Of a stretch of 64,000 bases of DNA, positions 42,246 to 51,731 are shown piece by piece. The stretch spans positions 1-64,000 of the forward strand of contig JADJYG010000018.1 in the NCBI GenBank assembly GCA_016719895.1, read 5' to 3'. The notes under the pieces are model-generated. The model had not been told where the DNA came from. It saw only the letters and a program-made list of their open reading frames with translations, and made no database searches. The translations under genes were made by a program, and so were the position numbers. This DNA comes from Saprospirales bacterium (lineage in GTDB: Bacteria; Bacteroidota; Bacteroidia; Chitinophagales; Saprospiraceae). The first letter of the stretch is position 1. Each line of letters starts with the position of its first letter.

Positions 42246-43016
42246 TTAATAAAAGTATTTAAGCGCAGAAACCGCTACAAGGACAATGAGCAGGCGATAA
42301 ATCCACGTATTCGCGTTGGGAATTCTGGCGGCAAATTGCACGCCAATCCAGGCGCCGATCGATTGAAATACAGCCATCAGTATACCATAGCCAAAGTGCA
42401 CCTGATCATGGTACAAAAAAATAAACAAGGAGGGAACCGTAAGCGCAAACACAAGCAATGTTTTGATCCCGTTACCTGCCCGCAGGGTGTATTTACTGAT
42501 GAGTACCAGTGCGCTGAGTAAAAATATACCGACCCCGACCTGGATAAATCCGCCATATATGCCGATTAGAAAGTACGCCAGGATGGAAAGGGGGCGCCTG
42601 TGGTATTTAAGGACAACGGTGGATTCGTGTATCCAGCGTTCGGGGCGAAACAAGAGCACAAAAAACATAAACACCATCAACCCTCCGATAGTGTAGTTCA
42701 TTGTGCTTTCATCCAGCCCAACAGCAATCTGTGAACCCAAAAAAGCTCCTGCGATCACCGGCAAAAGCAGCCAGTAGGTTCCTTTGAAATCGGTAACGCC
42801 TTTTTTGTGGAACCCGATTAATCCCACCAGGGTTTGCAACAAAACCCCGATCCGGTTCGTCGCATTGGCCGCCGGCGCCGATAAGCCGCAAATAAACATA
42901 AACACCGGCAGGGTGATTAACGAGCCGCTGCCGGCCAGGGTATTGATAATGCCGGTCAGTATGCCGGCGACCATGAATAAAACGGTTTCTGCCAAACTGA
43001 GATCAATGTCCAACAT
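42246..43016 (-). CDS. TSUP (TauE/SafE) family transporter
   Basis: A 256-residue membrane protein with about eight hydrophobic segments of the TSUP family. The conserved first repeat is LTGIINTLAGSGSLITLPVF and the second IGIYGGFIQVGVGIFLLSAL. It is distinct from the moaD-linked copy, with a different glycine motif. Substrate unknown; the family moves sulfite, sulfonates or small carboxylates. ATG at 43016 is preferred over the upstream frame. It converges on tamB with a gap of 26 bases. Confidence 0.87.
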   Translation of the reverse strand: MLDIDLSLAETVLFMVAGILTGIINTLAGSGSLITLPVFMFICGLSAPAANATNRIGVLLQTLVGLIGFHKKGVTDFKGTYWLLLPVIAGAFLGSQIAVGLDESTMNYTIGGLMVFMFFVLLFRPERWIHESTVVLKYHRRPLSILAYFLIGIYGGFIQVGVGIFLLSALVLISKYTLRAGNGIKTLLVFALTVPSLFIFLYHDQVHFGYGILMAVFQSIGAWIGVQFAARIPNANTWIYRLLIVLVAVSALKYFY

Positions 43017-43217
43017 AATTGCGGCCGGGCGTGGATAAGGGCGCAAAGATGCGCTGAAATGATTTTATCCCGGAAATGATCCGAAGCTTTTTTGGCAATA
43101 CTTTGCTTATAATTTATATTATGTTAAATAATGTCGAACACACTCGATGCACCTCAGCATATCTGTCGCCCCAAAATTATATGTAAGCAAGCTGGGTATA
43201 TGGTCGGTAAAAGCCTA

Positions 43218-43225
43218 TAACTTTG
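43218..43225 (+). promoter_or_regulatory. -7 box TAACTTTG upstream of arginine decarboxylase
   Basis: Exact TAnnTTTG match, 55 bases before the ATG at 43281. The 264-base gap upstream shows no other strong element; no clear -33 TTTG is seen. Confidence 0.4.
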
Positions 43226-43280
43226 CTCCTCACATTTCTGTTCGTGCGCAAGCCGTTATTCCTGACGACCTGGTTTTTCA

Positions 43281-44699
43281 ATGAAAAACACATATTACGA
43301 TCTAGTTGCCCAAACTTTTGATTTCCCTCAGGACGGATTCAGTCTGAAAGACAATTGCCTGCTGTTCAACGACATCAACCTCTACGAACTGATTCAAAAA
43401 TATGGCTCTCCTCTTAAGCTGACGTATTTGCCCAAAATCGGGGCAAAAATTCAAACAGCGCGAAAACTATTCCGGGATGCCATTCAACGCCACAATTACA
43501 ACGGCAAATACGTATATTGTTACTGCACAAAGAGTTCCCATTTTGCTTTTGTCTTAAATGAAGTGTTGGAAAGTGGCACGCAGTTGGAAACATCCTCTGC
43601 TTTTGACATCGACTTGGTGTGGCGCTTATACCGGCTCGGCAAAATCAACAAAAGCACGACCATTGTCAACAACGGCTACAAACCTGTAGCCTATATGCAA
43701 AGGATCGCACGGTTGATCGACGAAGGTTTTCAAAACGTCATCCCGGTTTGTGACAACGAAGGCGAACTGGAACAATACCGCTCCCTGGTCAAAAAAGAGC
43801 GGTTCAATATCGGTATCCGTATGGCCACCGAAGAAGAACCCAATTTTGAATTTTACACCTCAAGGCTTGGTATCCGCCAGAGCGAAGTCCTTAATTTTTA
43901 TCAACAAAAAATTGCCACCGAGCCGCGATTTGAACTCCGGATGCTGCATTTTTTTGTTGATACCGGCATTAAGGATTCTATATATTACTGGAGCGAGCTC
44001 AAAAAAGGCATCATAACCTATTGCCAGCTGCGAAAAATATGCCCAACGCTGACCTGCCTCAACATCGGTGGCGGTATGCCCATCCGCAACTCCCTGGGTT
44101 TTGATTACGACTATCCCTACATGGTCAATGAAATCATCCGGATGATCAAAGAACATTGTGACGACGAAGGGGTGCCGGAACCGGATATATACTCGGAATT
44201 TGGAAAATACACCGTCGGTGAAAGTGGTGCAACGATTTTCTCGGTTATCGGCAAAAAACAACAAAACGACGCCGAGCAGTGGTATATGCTGGATAACTCG
44301 CTGATCAATACCCTGCCGGACAGCTGGGGCATAAAAGAGCGTTTTATTCTGCTCCCCATCAACCATTGGGGCAAAGCATACCAAAAAGTAAATATTGGCG
44401 GTATCAGCTGCGACAACGCCGATTATTATAACTCCGAGGCGCATATCAACCAGGTGTATTTGCCGGTGTACGACGAAGGAAAAGAAGAGCCTTTGTATAT
44501 CGGCTTCTTTCACACCGGAGCCTATCAAGAATCCCTGAGTGGCTATGGCGGTTTGAAACACTGCCTCCTGCCGGCCCCCAAGCATATTCTTATTGATAAA
44601 AACTACTACGGTGAGTTCACCGACTGGGAGGTTTTTCAGGAGCAGGATGCCGATTCCATGTTGCGTATACTGGGGTATGATTCGCCATACGCGTCGTAG
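43281..44699 (+). CDS. speA: PLP-dependent arginine decarboxylase (short form)
   Basis: A 472-residue alanine-racemase-fold decarboxylase, likely making agmatine from arginine for polyamine synthesis. The PLP lysine is Lys84 in YCYCTKSSHF, followed by SGTQLETSSAFDIDL, TSRLGIRQSEV, the glycine-rich phosphate site CLNIGGGMPIRN and YSEFGKYTVGESG. The protein is shorter than the 630-660 residue E. coli SpeA and matches the short Bacteroidota form; diaminopimelate or lysine decarboxylases share the fold but not these motifs. The gap 43017-43280 upstream otherwise shows no gene. Confidence 0.85.
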   Translation: MKNTYYDLVAQTFDFPQDGFSLKDNCLLFNDINLYELIQKYGSPLKLTYLPKIGAKIQTARKLFRDAIQRHNYNGKYVYCYCTKSSHFAFVLNEVLESGTQLETSSAFDIDLVWRLYRLGKINKSTTIVNNGYKPVAYMQRIARLIDEGFQNVIPVCDNEGELEQYRSLVKKERFNIGIRMATEEEPNFEFYTSRLGIRQSEVLNFYQQKIATEPRFELRMLHFFVDTGIKDSIYYWSELKKGIITYCQLRKICPTLTCLNIGGGMPIRNSLGFDYDYPYMVNEIIRMIKEHCDDEGVPEPDIYSEFGKYTVGESGATIFSVIGKKQQNDAEQWYMLDNSLINTLPDSWGIKERFILLPINHWGKAYQKVNIGGISCDNADYYNSEAHINQVYLPVYDEGKEEPLYIGFFHTGAYQESLSGYGGLKHCLLPAPKHILIDKNYYGEFTDWEVFQEQDADSMLRILGYDSPYAS

Positions 44700-44700
44700 T

Positions 44701-45246
44701 TCAGACGGTCCAATGTCCAAGGTACTTGAGAAATAACTTCGCCAGGTTTTCGGCGTCCGATATTCCCCGGTGATGCATGCCGGTAAACAGGATGTCTTCC
44801 CGTTCCACAGCCTTGCGCAAACCAACAGGATGGCGCAGGCGTTTCATGGCCATGTATTGTTCTTTAAGGTTTACATGGTGTTCCGTCCAGGCGGCGTCCA
44901 GGCGATGCAATTTGCAGTCGTCAATAAACATTTTTTTGTCAAACGAGCCCCAGGAACACAGGACATAATCTTCCTCCTCGATACGGGCCCAACCCCAAAA
45001 TTCCTCGATAACTTTGGGGAAAATGGAAGCCCGGTTCACGTCGACTTGGGAAATATTGGTCAATTGCTGACAAAACGGGGATAACGTCGGATGCACCACC
45101 GGCCGTACGAAGCGGTTGAATTTGCCCCGTACTTCACCGTACTGGTTTAGCCTGAAAGCGCCGATTTCAATCGTCTCCTGGACAAAACCCGGCGGAGTGT
45201 TTTCCCAGCAGGTGGCCTCCAGATCATAAATAATAAAATTTTTCAT
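44701..45246 (-). CDS. DEDDh family 3'-5' exonuclease
   Basis: A 181-residue exonuclease of the Eri1/KapD type. The DEDDh residues are visible: YDLEATCW (Asp8, Glu10), the LCSWGSFDKKMFIDDC segment, and HHRGISDAENLAKLF, with the His and last Asp. Such enzymes trim the 3' ends of RNA or DNA; the substrate here is unknown. It converges on the decarboxylase gene by one base. Confidence 0.88.
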   Translation of the reverse strand: MKNFIIYDLEATCWENTPPGFVQETIEIGAFRLNQYGEVRGKFNRFVRPVVHPTLSPFCQQLTNISQVDVNRASIFPKVIEEFWGWARIEEEDYVLCSWGSFDKKMFIDDCKLHRLDAAWTEHHVNLKEQYMAMKRLRHPVGLRKAVEREDILFTGMHHRGISDAENLAKLFLKYLGHWTV

Positions 45247-45277
45247 CGCGCAATGCTTTCGCGGTCAAGGATATAGA

Positions 45278-46195
45278 TTAGCGCAATCTCAACCTGCGCA
45301 AAATATACCACAACCACAGCCGGTACTTTCTCTTTTGCGTTGTATAAAAAAACTGCATTTCAAGGCGTGTATCCACGGCAAAACAGCCTGGATGCGCCAG
45401 CGGAAATCCAATCGGCCCGGACCGGAGTTGCGCGCGTTTATTTTTGCCGGTGGTATGGGTGGCGCCTGCTCCAATCCCCGTGTTTTCTACCAGGTTAGTC
45501 GCAGATACTACGCATAAACCATTGTTCTTCAATATACTAAAAAACCAGGCATAGGCCCAGGAGTTGTTCCGGCCTGCCCGGGTACTCCTGAATTTTTCTA
45601 ACATATATTCCCGGGCCATTGCATTCGATAAAAAACGCCTCATCCCGCCAATTCGTTCAAATTCACCGAGCCCATCCAGATTGATTTCCATTTTTTGCCA
45701 TGCCCGGCGCCAGGAAGCCCAGCCCCATACAAAGGAGAATTTGGAAAAAACGTAGCTGCTGCCGGTTGGCATAGTTTGCGTTGCCAGCAAATTTGAACAA
45801 CCGATGTGCATGATCTGCTCCTCATGCTGGTATTTGATCAGCAGCTCCGAACAAAACGGAAAAAACGCCGGATCCGGCACGCAATCATCTTCCAGCACGA
45901 TACCCCATTCTTCCTGTTCAAAAAACCAGTTCAGCGCGCCGTATACGCCTTTTCGCAGGCCTTCGTTGTCCGGCCGGAAGAGCAAATATAAAGATATGCC
46001 AGTATCTGTCCCGAAAGCCTCAATGATCCGGCGGACCTCCCCTACCCTTTCGGCATCTTCCGCTCTGTGCGGTCGCGGGCCGTCGCAATGCACATACAAT
46101 TTTGATGGAGCGGCACGTCGTATTTGCTCCAATACGCGCTTTGTTTGTTCCGGCCTGTTGAAAGCTAAAAGCAATATGGGAACAGAACAAGCCAT
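45278..46195 (-). CDS. Glycosyltransferase, GT-A fold
   Basis: A 305-residue GT-A glycosyltransferase. VPILLLAFNRPEQTKRVLEQ is the N-terminal nucleotide-binding strand, EWGIVLEDDCVPDPAFFPF holds the metal-binding acidic pair, and FSFVWGWASWRRAW is a segment common in this family. ATG at 46195 is chosen because homology begins at once (MACSVPIL); the longer frame is not needed. It is divergent from the FkbM-type gene and probably acts on a surface glycan with its neighbours. Confidence 0.85.
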   Translation of the reverse strand: MACSVPILLLAFNRPEQTKRVLEQIRRAAPSKLYVHCDGPRPHRAEDAERVGEVRRIIEAFGTDTGISLYLLFRPDNEGLRKGVYGALNWFFEQEEWGIVLEDDCVPDPAFFPFCSELLIKYQHEEQIMHIGCSNLLATQTMPTGSSYVFSKFSFVWGWASWRRAWQKMEINLDGLGEFERIGGMRRFLSNAMAREYMLEKFRSTRAGRNNSWAYAWFFSILKNNGLCVVSATNLVENTGIGAGATHTTGKNKRAQLRSGPIGFPLAHPGCFAVDTRLEMQFFYTTQKRKYRLWLWYILRRLRLR

Positions 46196-46247
46196 AAAGT
46201 ATGCAAAAAAGTTTAGAGTTTTGGGCCAAAATAATGGTATTTCGCTG

Positions 46248-47048
46248 ATGCAAGCTATTTTTAAAAGGCTTTCCCATAAAATTAAAAAATGGACGGAAGG
46301 CGACTTGGGTATCAAAATTAATCCGGCCGTTCCGGTAGAACGGATTGGGTCGGATTACGGCGGCTGGATTATCCCCGCCGGTTTTTTTAATCCGCAATCC
46401 ATTTGTTACCTGGTTGGCGCAGGGGAAGATATCTCATTCGATCTCGGACTTGCGTATAAATTTGGCTGTACAGCCCATATATTCGATCCCACACCGCGCG
46501 CACTGGCGCACCTGGAGAAAACCATAGCGTGTATCCGGGCATCCAGGCCAATGCCCTGTTCGACTTGCCCGGATGGATTTTACCCCGGCTACCCCGTCGA
46601 ATTAGCCGCCCGGCTGCAGGTGCACCCCGTCGGCATCTGGGACACTGATACAACCCTGCAATTTTTTGCGCCGGAAAAAGAGGAACACGTCTCGCATTCT
46701 CTGGTCAATTTGCAGCATTCCGGCCGGGCAATCGAGGTGCCGGTACGCCAATTGGCCTCTGTTATGAAAGAACTGGGGCATTCGCAGATCGACTTATTAA
46801 AGATCGATACGGAAGGCGCTGAATACCAAATACTTGAATCAATTATTCAGGATGATCTGGATGTCAGGGTACTGTGTGTGGAATACGATGAAACTGCCGC
46901 CAATCACCTGGACCGGCATTACCTGAGCCGGATCAGGGCTTCCCTTACCCGGCTCCAAAACGCTGGCTTCATGGTGATTGCCAAAGAGCCGGATTGCCGG
47001 AATTTTACCTTGCTGCACACCCGTTACTTCGATCAACGCCTGGCATGA
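46248..47048 (+). CDS. FkbM family methyltransferase
   Basis: A 266-residue SAM-dependent methyltransferase. The Rossmann core begins with CYLVGAGEDISFDLGLAYKF (the usual VGxGxG loop reads VGAGEDI), then AHIFDPTPRALAHLE, and later IDLLKIDTEGAEYQILES, the FkbM signature. ATG at 46248 is preferred; the frame extends far upstream but that part overlaps the opposing glycosyltransferase gene. Its stop overlaps the start of the next glycosyltransferase (ATGA), so the two are coupled. Likely O-methylation of a glycan. Confidence 0.85.
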   Translation: MQAIFKRLSHKIKKWTEGDLGIKINPAVPVERIGSDYGGWIIPAGFFNPQSICYLVGAGEDISFDLGLAYKFGCTAHIFDPTPRALAHLEKTIACIRASRPMPCSTCPDGFYPGYPVELAARLQVHPVGIWDTDTTLQFFAPEKEEHVSHSLVNLQHSGRAIEVPVRQLASVMKELGHSQIDLLKIDTEGAEYQILESIIQDDLDVRVLCVEYDETAANHLDRHYLSRIRASLTRLQNAGFMVIAKEPDCRNFTLLHTRYFDQRLA

Positions 47049-48265
47049 ATATTTTACTGCTCACGACTTACGCCCATGGCGGGGCTGGGGTTGCCTGCCG
47101 GCGTTTGCAAAAGGCCTTGCAACAAAACGGCGAACACGCCGCTATCCTGACCAGGGAGCAGATGCCAAGCCGGTGGCCTTTTTATTTGGAGCGGTTGTCT
47201 TTTCTCCCCTTTGAACGGGACAAGGCCGTCCGGTTTGCTTTTTCTTTGGCCAATTTCGGGCAGGATATCGCCCATCATCCCGCCGTCCGGAAGGCTGATA
47301 TTTTACATTTACACTGGATCAACCAAGGGTTTCTTTCTTTGACTGCTCTAAAGAATCTGGCCGCGCTGGGCAAACCTGTTGTTTGGACGCTACACGACAT
47401 GTGGGCATTTACGGGCGGTTGCCATTACAGTGGAAACTGCCAACGTTATCGCCAGGTTTGCGGGAATTGCCCATATTTGCGCCGGCCGGCGCCGAAGGAT
47501 TTATCCAACCGTATTTGGCAGCGCAAAAAGGCTGTTTTCCCCAAAAATTTACAACTCGTAACGTGTAGCAAGTGGTTGGGCGCGACAGCCCGGGAAAGTA
47601 GTCTTTTTCGGCACTACGACATCCTGTCGATCCCCAATCCGATTGACACGGCCTCCTTTTCCCCAATGGAAGCAGTGAAACGCCAGGACTTCAGACGCGA
47701 AACCGGTATTCCGCCAAATACATTCGTTTTGTTGTTTGTTTCGATGAAGGTGCAGGAAGAACGCAAGGGCTTTCGCTACTTGCGGGAAGCGCTGCACGTG
47801 TTAAAAAAGAATATGCCGGAACTGCCGGTTACACTTCTGGTTTTGGGCGCAGTAAATCCGGCCGATCTGGACGCGCTCCCCTACCCGTGCCATTCGCTTG
47901 GTTTGGTAAAAGATGATGCATTGTTGGCCAAAGCCTATAGTTCGGCGGATGTTTTTGTTATTCCATCACTGGAAGATAACCTGCCCAATACTGTTATGGA
48001 GTCCCTGAGCTGCGGAACGCCGGTTGCAGGTTTTAATACGGGCGGAATACCCGAAATGGTCGATCACTTGCAAAATGGCTATATTGCTGAGCAACGCGAC
48101 AGCCAGGGGCTGGCAAACGGCCTGCAATGGATACTTGCCGGCGGTCCGGAAAATCTGGACCGGTTGCGCGCAGCCGCCCGCAATAAAGTGGAAAAACACT
48201 ATGCGGAGGCGGTAGTTGCCAACCAATATATCAATTTATACCAGCGGCTGCTGTCCGGTCCTTAA
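47045..48265 (+). CDS. Glycosyltransferase family 4
   Basis: A 406-residue GT-B glycosyltransferase of family GT4. The N-terminal domain starts MNILLLTTYAHGGAGVACR and includes HLHWINQGFLS and WTLHDMWAFTGGCHYSGNC, with a cluster of six cysteines around 130-165 that is common in a subgroup of these enzymes. The C-terminal donor-binding part has DVFVIPSLEDNLPNTVMESL and GTPVAGFNTGGIPE, the EX7E-type motif. It overlaps the FkbM gene by four bases and converges on the YfhO-type gene. Confidence 0.92.
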   Translation: MNILLLTTYAHGGAGVACRRLQKALQQNGEHAAILTREQMPSRWPFYLERLSFLPFERDKAVRFAFSLANFGQDIAHHPAVRKADILHLHWINQGFLSLTALKNLAALGKPVVWTLHDMWAFTGGCHYSGNCQRYRQVCGNCPYLRRPAPKDLSNRIWQRKKAVFPKNLQLVTCSKWLGATARESSLFRHYDILSIPNPIDTASFSPMEAVKRQDFRRETGIPPNTFVLLFVSMKVQEERKGFRYLREALHVLKKNMPELPVTLLVLGAVNPADLDALPYPCHSLGLVKDDALLAKAYSSADVFVIPSLEDNLPNTVMESLSCGTPVAGFNTGGIPEMVDHLQNGYIAEQRDSQGLANGLQWILAGGPENLDRLRAAARNKVEKHYAEAVVANQYINLYQRLLSGP

Positions 48266-48273
48266 CGCCACTA

Positions 48274-50766
48274 TTATTTTTTCCGGCGTTTTGTTTTTGC
48301 CGATGCATCGGACTTGGCTGAAGCAGGCGATGGCATTCCGGCGTCGGGCGCCTGCGGCAGCCTGTTGGGGTCTTCCACTGGGTGCTTCCGGTACCATAAA
48401 ACCAGTCCGGCTGCAACCAGCAACAAGGTAATACCGGAAGCGATCCGGGCAATAAACTCGCCCTGATGATAGGATTGCGGTTCAAAGCGCATTTCCAGTT
48501 GCATGTTCTGCCCTGCCGGTAGCCGCATGGCCCGGAGCAAATAGTCGGCTTTGATAAAATCGGGTGCAGCCTTGCCGTTCAGGTAACATTTCCAGCCTTT
48601 TGAAGGCGGGTAGTAAATTTCCGGAAATACCGCGAGTTGCTCCGTAGCTGCGGAGTATTCATAGTGCATTTTTTCCGGATGGTAACTGGTTAGCCGGATT
48701 TGAGCGGCGCTATCCGGCACGAAGCGCAGGCCCTTCAGCGCTTCAGCAAAAGCCTGCTGTACAACAGCAGTATCCCTGGGACGCAGATGGCGTAAGGCCT
48801 GAAGCTCTTCGTCGGGGGTTGGCACCACAGTGACGTGCCGGACAAACCAGGCATGACCGCATGCCTGCGGATTCGGGATAACATCGCCTTGTTGACTGAT
48901 AATATATTTGCCATTGAACATACCAACGATGTGCAGGTTGCGGTTCAGGTCGGCGGTCAAAAACGTATCGACTACTTCCTGGTAGCGTTGAAGTTTGGCT
49001 GCGTGGTATCCGCTGAGGCTTTTATGAAAATACGAAGTAACGGCGTTTCCGGTAATGCCGCCGCGGGCCAGGTCCAATACCCGGTAGTGCGGATCGGGAT
49101 CTTGTTTGATTTGGCGGTCGTATACTTCTTCCGGCGGGGCTGCAAGTGCCGTACGCTTGTTTTGGTAGCTCTGGCTGGTCAGTGTGCGCGTACATACCAT
49201 CCAATTATCTGCCAGCGAAACCAGTGTAAGCACTACAACGGCTGTTGCGGCCTTGATGCGGTTTTGTATTAAGAGCCAAACCAAACCAGCCGCTATGGCC
49301 ACTATAAAGACGGAACGGAGTACATCGCTTCGCAGCATATCGGCCCGGTCTTCTTTTAGCAACGCCAGCAAGTCGGGATTTTGTTCCAGCGCATTGTCGT
49401 ATTGACCGCTGGTGCTCCCCATTAAAAATGCCAGCAAACACAAGCCGCCGGTAGTTCCGGCAGCCCACCCCAAGGCGCGTTTTTTTCGCCCGGCGGGAAT
49501 GTCGGAATCGCATATTTTTTGCAGGCCAAGCGCCGCCAGTGCGGCAACACACAATTGAGCCGGCCCAAGGGCCATAGAAACCGCCCGGAATTTATTGAAC
49601 ATGGGCAGGTAATCGTACAACAGGTAGTTTAAGAAGAAATGTTTTCCCCAGGCCAGTGAAACCATAAACATGGCACCTGCAACCAACCAATATTTAGGGC
49701 CGCCCGGCACCAGGAAGGCGCCCAGTACAAAAAGGAAAAAGACAATAGCTCCAAAATAAATGGCGGTGCCCACGAAAGGTTGTTCACCGGTATAAAAAAG
49801 TCCTTTTACTTGTTCGCGCGCTTGGGGCGCAACGGCGCCAACCAGTTTTGTGCCTTTGTAGGACTCCCCTGCCCCACCGCCGGCGAAGTGCGGGACCAAC
49901 AGCGTAAGGCTTTCATCGATGCCGTAACTCCAGCCGAACAAGTAATCCTTATCCAGGCCGCTCCCTTTTGATTTCTTTTGGGCAAGGTCGGATTTGCCGC
50001 GGATGGTTTCCTGGCTGTACTCCCACGTCGGCCAAAGCCGCGATGTGTTGGAAGCAAAGCCCAAAATGAATGCTATACCACTCACAACCAGCGCTTTAAC
50101 CCAGTCGATATAGTTCTTTTGCCGTATGGAGTCCACCAGTTTGGCTAAAAAATAAAACCCGCAAATCAACAAGGTGTAATACGTGATCTGGACGTGGTTG
50201 GCATATACCTGAATGGCCATAAAGAGAGCGGCCAGGGCTCCACCCAACAGGAGCTTGCGGTTAAAAGCTAAAACGACCCCGGCTAAAATGCCCGGCGCCA
50301 GGGCAAGGGCGATCAATTTGGTAGTATGGCCAGCCTCCAGCAAATCCATATTGTAGGTAGTGATCCCGAACGAAAGCGCGCCAAATATGCCGATGCGCCA
50401 GTCCACTCTCAACGCATTCAGCAACAAATACATACAAAACATGGCCAAAAGCACCTGGACCCAAATGGCCGTACTGGTGTCGGTCCAAAGCAGCAAGGAC
50501 CGGTAAACGGGTGTTGTCAGGTTGCCATGGATGGGGGCATAGATTTGATACGCCGGCATGCCGCCAAAAGCGCTATTGGTCCACAAAGGCGCTTTGCCTT
50601 CTTTTTCTATGTAGTTCCGAATTTCCGTTTGCATGCCGCGGGCTTTATCATTATCGCCTTGCGGGAGCGCTTTGCCGCTGAATGCATTGGGGGCAAAAAA
50701 CACGGCTGCAACGGCAATCAGCGCCGCCAGCGCAATCAGGTGGGGAAGTATTTTTTTGAAATCCAT
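48274..50766 (-). CDS. YfhO family membrane protein
   Basis: An 830-residue protein with about a dozen membrane segments (the first at 8-28, then from about 90 to 540) and a large C-terminal extracytoplasmic domain, ending in one more segment and a basic tail (KTKRRKK). It matches the bacterial YfhO family, GT-C-like proteins thought to glycosylate cell-wall or lipid acceptors. GKALPQGDNDKARGMQTEI near residue 32 and WTNSAFGGMPAYQI are typical. It lies next to glycosyltransferase and methyltransferase genes. Activity is inferred from the fold only. Confidence 0.88.
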   Translation of the reverse strand: MDFKKILPHLIALAALIAVAAVFFAPNAFSGKALPQGDNDKARGMQTEIRNYIEKEGKAPLWTNSAFGGMPAYQIYAPIHGNLTTPVYRSLLLWTDTSTAIWVQVLLAMFCMYLLLNALRVDWRIGIFGALSFGITTYNMDLLEAGHTTKLIALALAPGILAGVVLAFNRKLLLGGALAALFMAIQVYANHVQITYYTLLICGFYFLAKLVDSIRQKNYIDWVKALVVSGIAFILGFASNTSRLWPTWEYSQETIRGKSDLAQKKSKGSGLDKDYLFGWSYGIDESLTLLVPHFAGGGAGESYKGTKLVGAVAPQAREQVKGLFYTGEQPFVGTAIYFGAIVFFLFVLGAFLVPGGPKYWLVAGAMFMVSLAWGKHFFLNYLLYDYLPMFNKFRAVSMALGPAQLCVAALAALGLQKICDSDIPAGRKKRALGWAAGTTGGLCLLAFLMGSTSGQYDNALEQNPDLLALLKEDRADMLRSDVLRSVFIVAIAAGLVWLLIQNRIKAATAVVVLTLVSLADNWMVCTRTLTSQSYQNKRTALAAPPEEVYDRQIKQDPDPHYRVLDLARGGITGNAVTSYFHKSLSGYHAAKLQRYQEVVDTFLTADLNRNLHIVGMFNGKYIISQQGDVIPNPQACGHAWFVRHVTVVPTPDEELQALRHLRPRDTAVVQQAFAEALKGLRFVPDSAAQIRLTSYHPEKMHYEYSAATEQLAVFPEIYYPPSKGWKCYLNGKAAPDFIKADYLLRAMRLPAGQNMQLEMRFEPQSYHQGEFIARIASGITLLLVAAGLVLWYRKHPVEDPNRLPQAPDAGMPSPASAKSDASAKTKRRKK

Positions 50767-50889
50767 TCCGTAAGAAAATTCGGTAAAATGTTAAATTTCA
50801 GTAAATTATAAAAATAACCCGGCGCAGATTTGCACCCGCTGGCACGAAGGTAAAAAAATGGAACAGGACTGCTAAGAGCGGTAGCAGGA

Positions 50890-51540
50890 TTACCGGAGTT
50901 TTTCCAGCAGGTCGCGCAGAACCTTTCCCGGGATTTCATGCCCGCCTTCAAAGGGTTTCTCATCAAAATCCACACCGCTTGCGGCTTCTATTTCCTGCAA
51001 CTGGGCAAACCGGTCGGGCGTGAGAAAGGGGTCATGCGAGCCATACAGCAAATACAGGTTTTTATCGGCAAGGTACGCCCGGTGCGCCTGATAATCCAGG
51101 TCTTCCGGAGGCATTCCAGCCCAGAGAACAAGGTCATGAAAATGCGGGTGATACCGCAATATCCACCGGCAGACCGTAGCTGTTCCTTGTGAAAAACCGA
51201 GCAATACGACCCGGACATCGGGGCGCAGCATGCCGGTATAGCGGCTGTAGAGGGCCTGCAAATAGGCGCCGTTATCCGCAATTTCATCTTCCCGGCAATG
51301 CCGGGTCATCCAACTGGCGCCGACGTCGCCGGAAAAGCCTTTTTTATAAAAATGGTTAAGACCTTCCGGAGCGATAACCAGGGTATGGCCATTGTCCAGC
51401 AGCTGAAAATCGTTCAGAAATTCGGAGGCCAACTGCGCGTAGCCATGGCAAACGATCCACATTTGACGGGTTTGCGGGCCGGGGTCGCCGATCGAATAAT
51501 ATTGCGCTGTTTTGCTCACGTTTTGTTTGTGGTGCTGCAT
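50890..51540 (-). CDS. Serine esterase (phospholipase/carboxylesterase type)
   Basis: A 216-residue alpha/beta hydrolase. The nucleophile elbow is LLGFSQGTATVCRW (Ser in GFSQG), the acid is in YGSHDPFLTP, and the catalytic His in PFEGGHEIPG near residue 200. The family YpfH/carboxylesterase acts on short acyl esters. No signal peptide is seen. It stands alone after YfhO on the same strand, with 123 bases between them that hold no clear element. Confidence 0.87.
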   Translation of the reverse strand: MQHHKQNVSKTAQYYSIGDPGPQTRQMWIVCHGYAQLASEFLNDFQLLDNGHTLVIAPEGLNHFYKKGFSGDVGASWMTRHCREDEIADNGAYLQALYSRYTGMLRPDVRVVLLGFSQGTATVCRWILRYHPHFHDLVLWAGMPPEDLDYQAHRAYLADKNLYLLYGSHDPFLTPDRFAQLQEIEAASGVDFDEKPFEGGHEIPGKVLRDLLEKLR

Positions 51541-51675
51541 GGGCTAAATGATTTTTTTGCAAGATATAACAACCAGATTGTTAATGTTTAGAAAAACCAT
51601 CGCTCAGGGTTTTCATGGATTAAGATTCAGGGTAAATCTTGCGGCAAATTTTCACAGCGGCACGTTCCTTTTCAC

Positions 51676-51683
51676 TACTTTTG
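51676..51683 (+). promoter_or_regulatory. -7 box TACTTTTG upstream of EGF-like lipoprotein gene
   Basis: Exact TAnnTTTG match 48 bases before the ATG at 51732. The expected -33 position is AT-rich but has no TTTG. Confidence 0.45.
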
Positions 51684-51731
51684 CCGCGAACTTTAGAAAA
51701 ACATTTTCCATTCACACAAAAACATTCAAAA

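Noticed and set aside
45804..46247. Upstream extension of the FkbM methyltransferase frame
   Set aside because: This part is antisense to the well-supported glycosyltransferase gene; methyltransferase homology begins after the ATG at 46248.
48264..48290. AACGCC and GGCGTT arms as a terminator between the convergent GT4 and YfhO genes
   Set aside because: The stem is only six bases with a 15-base loop inside the end of the YfhO gene; too weak to list.
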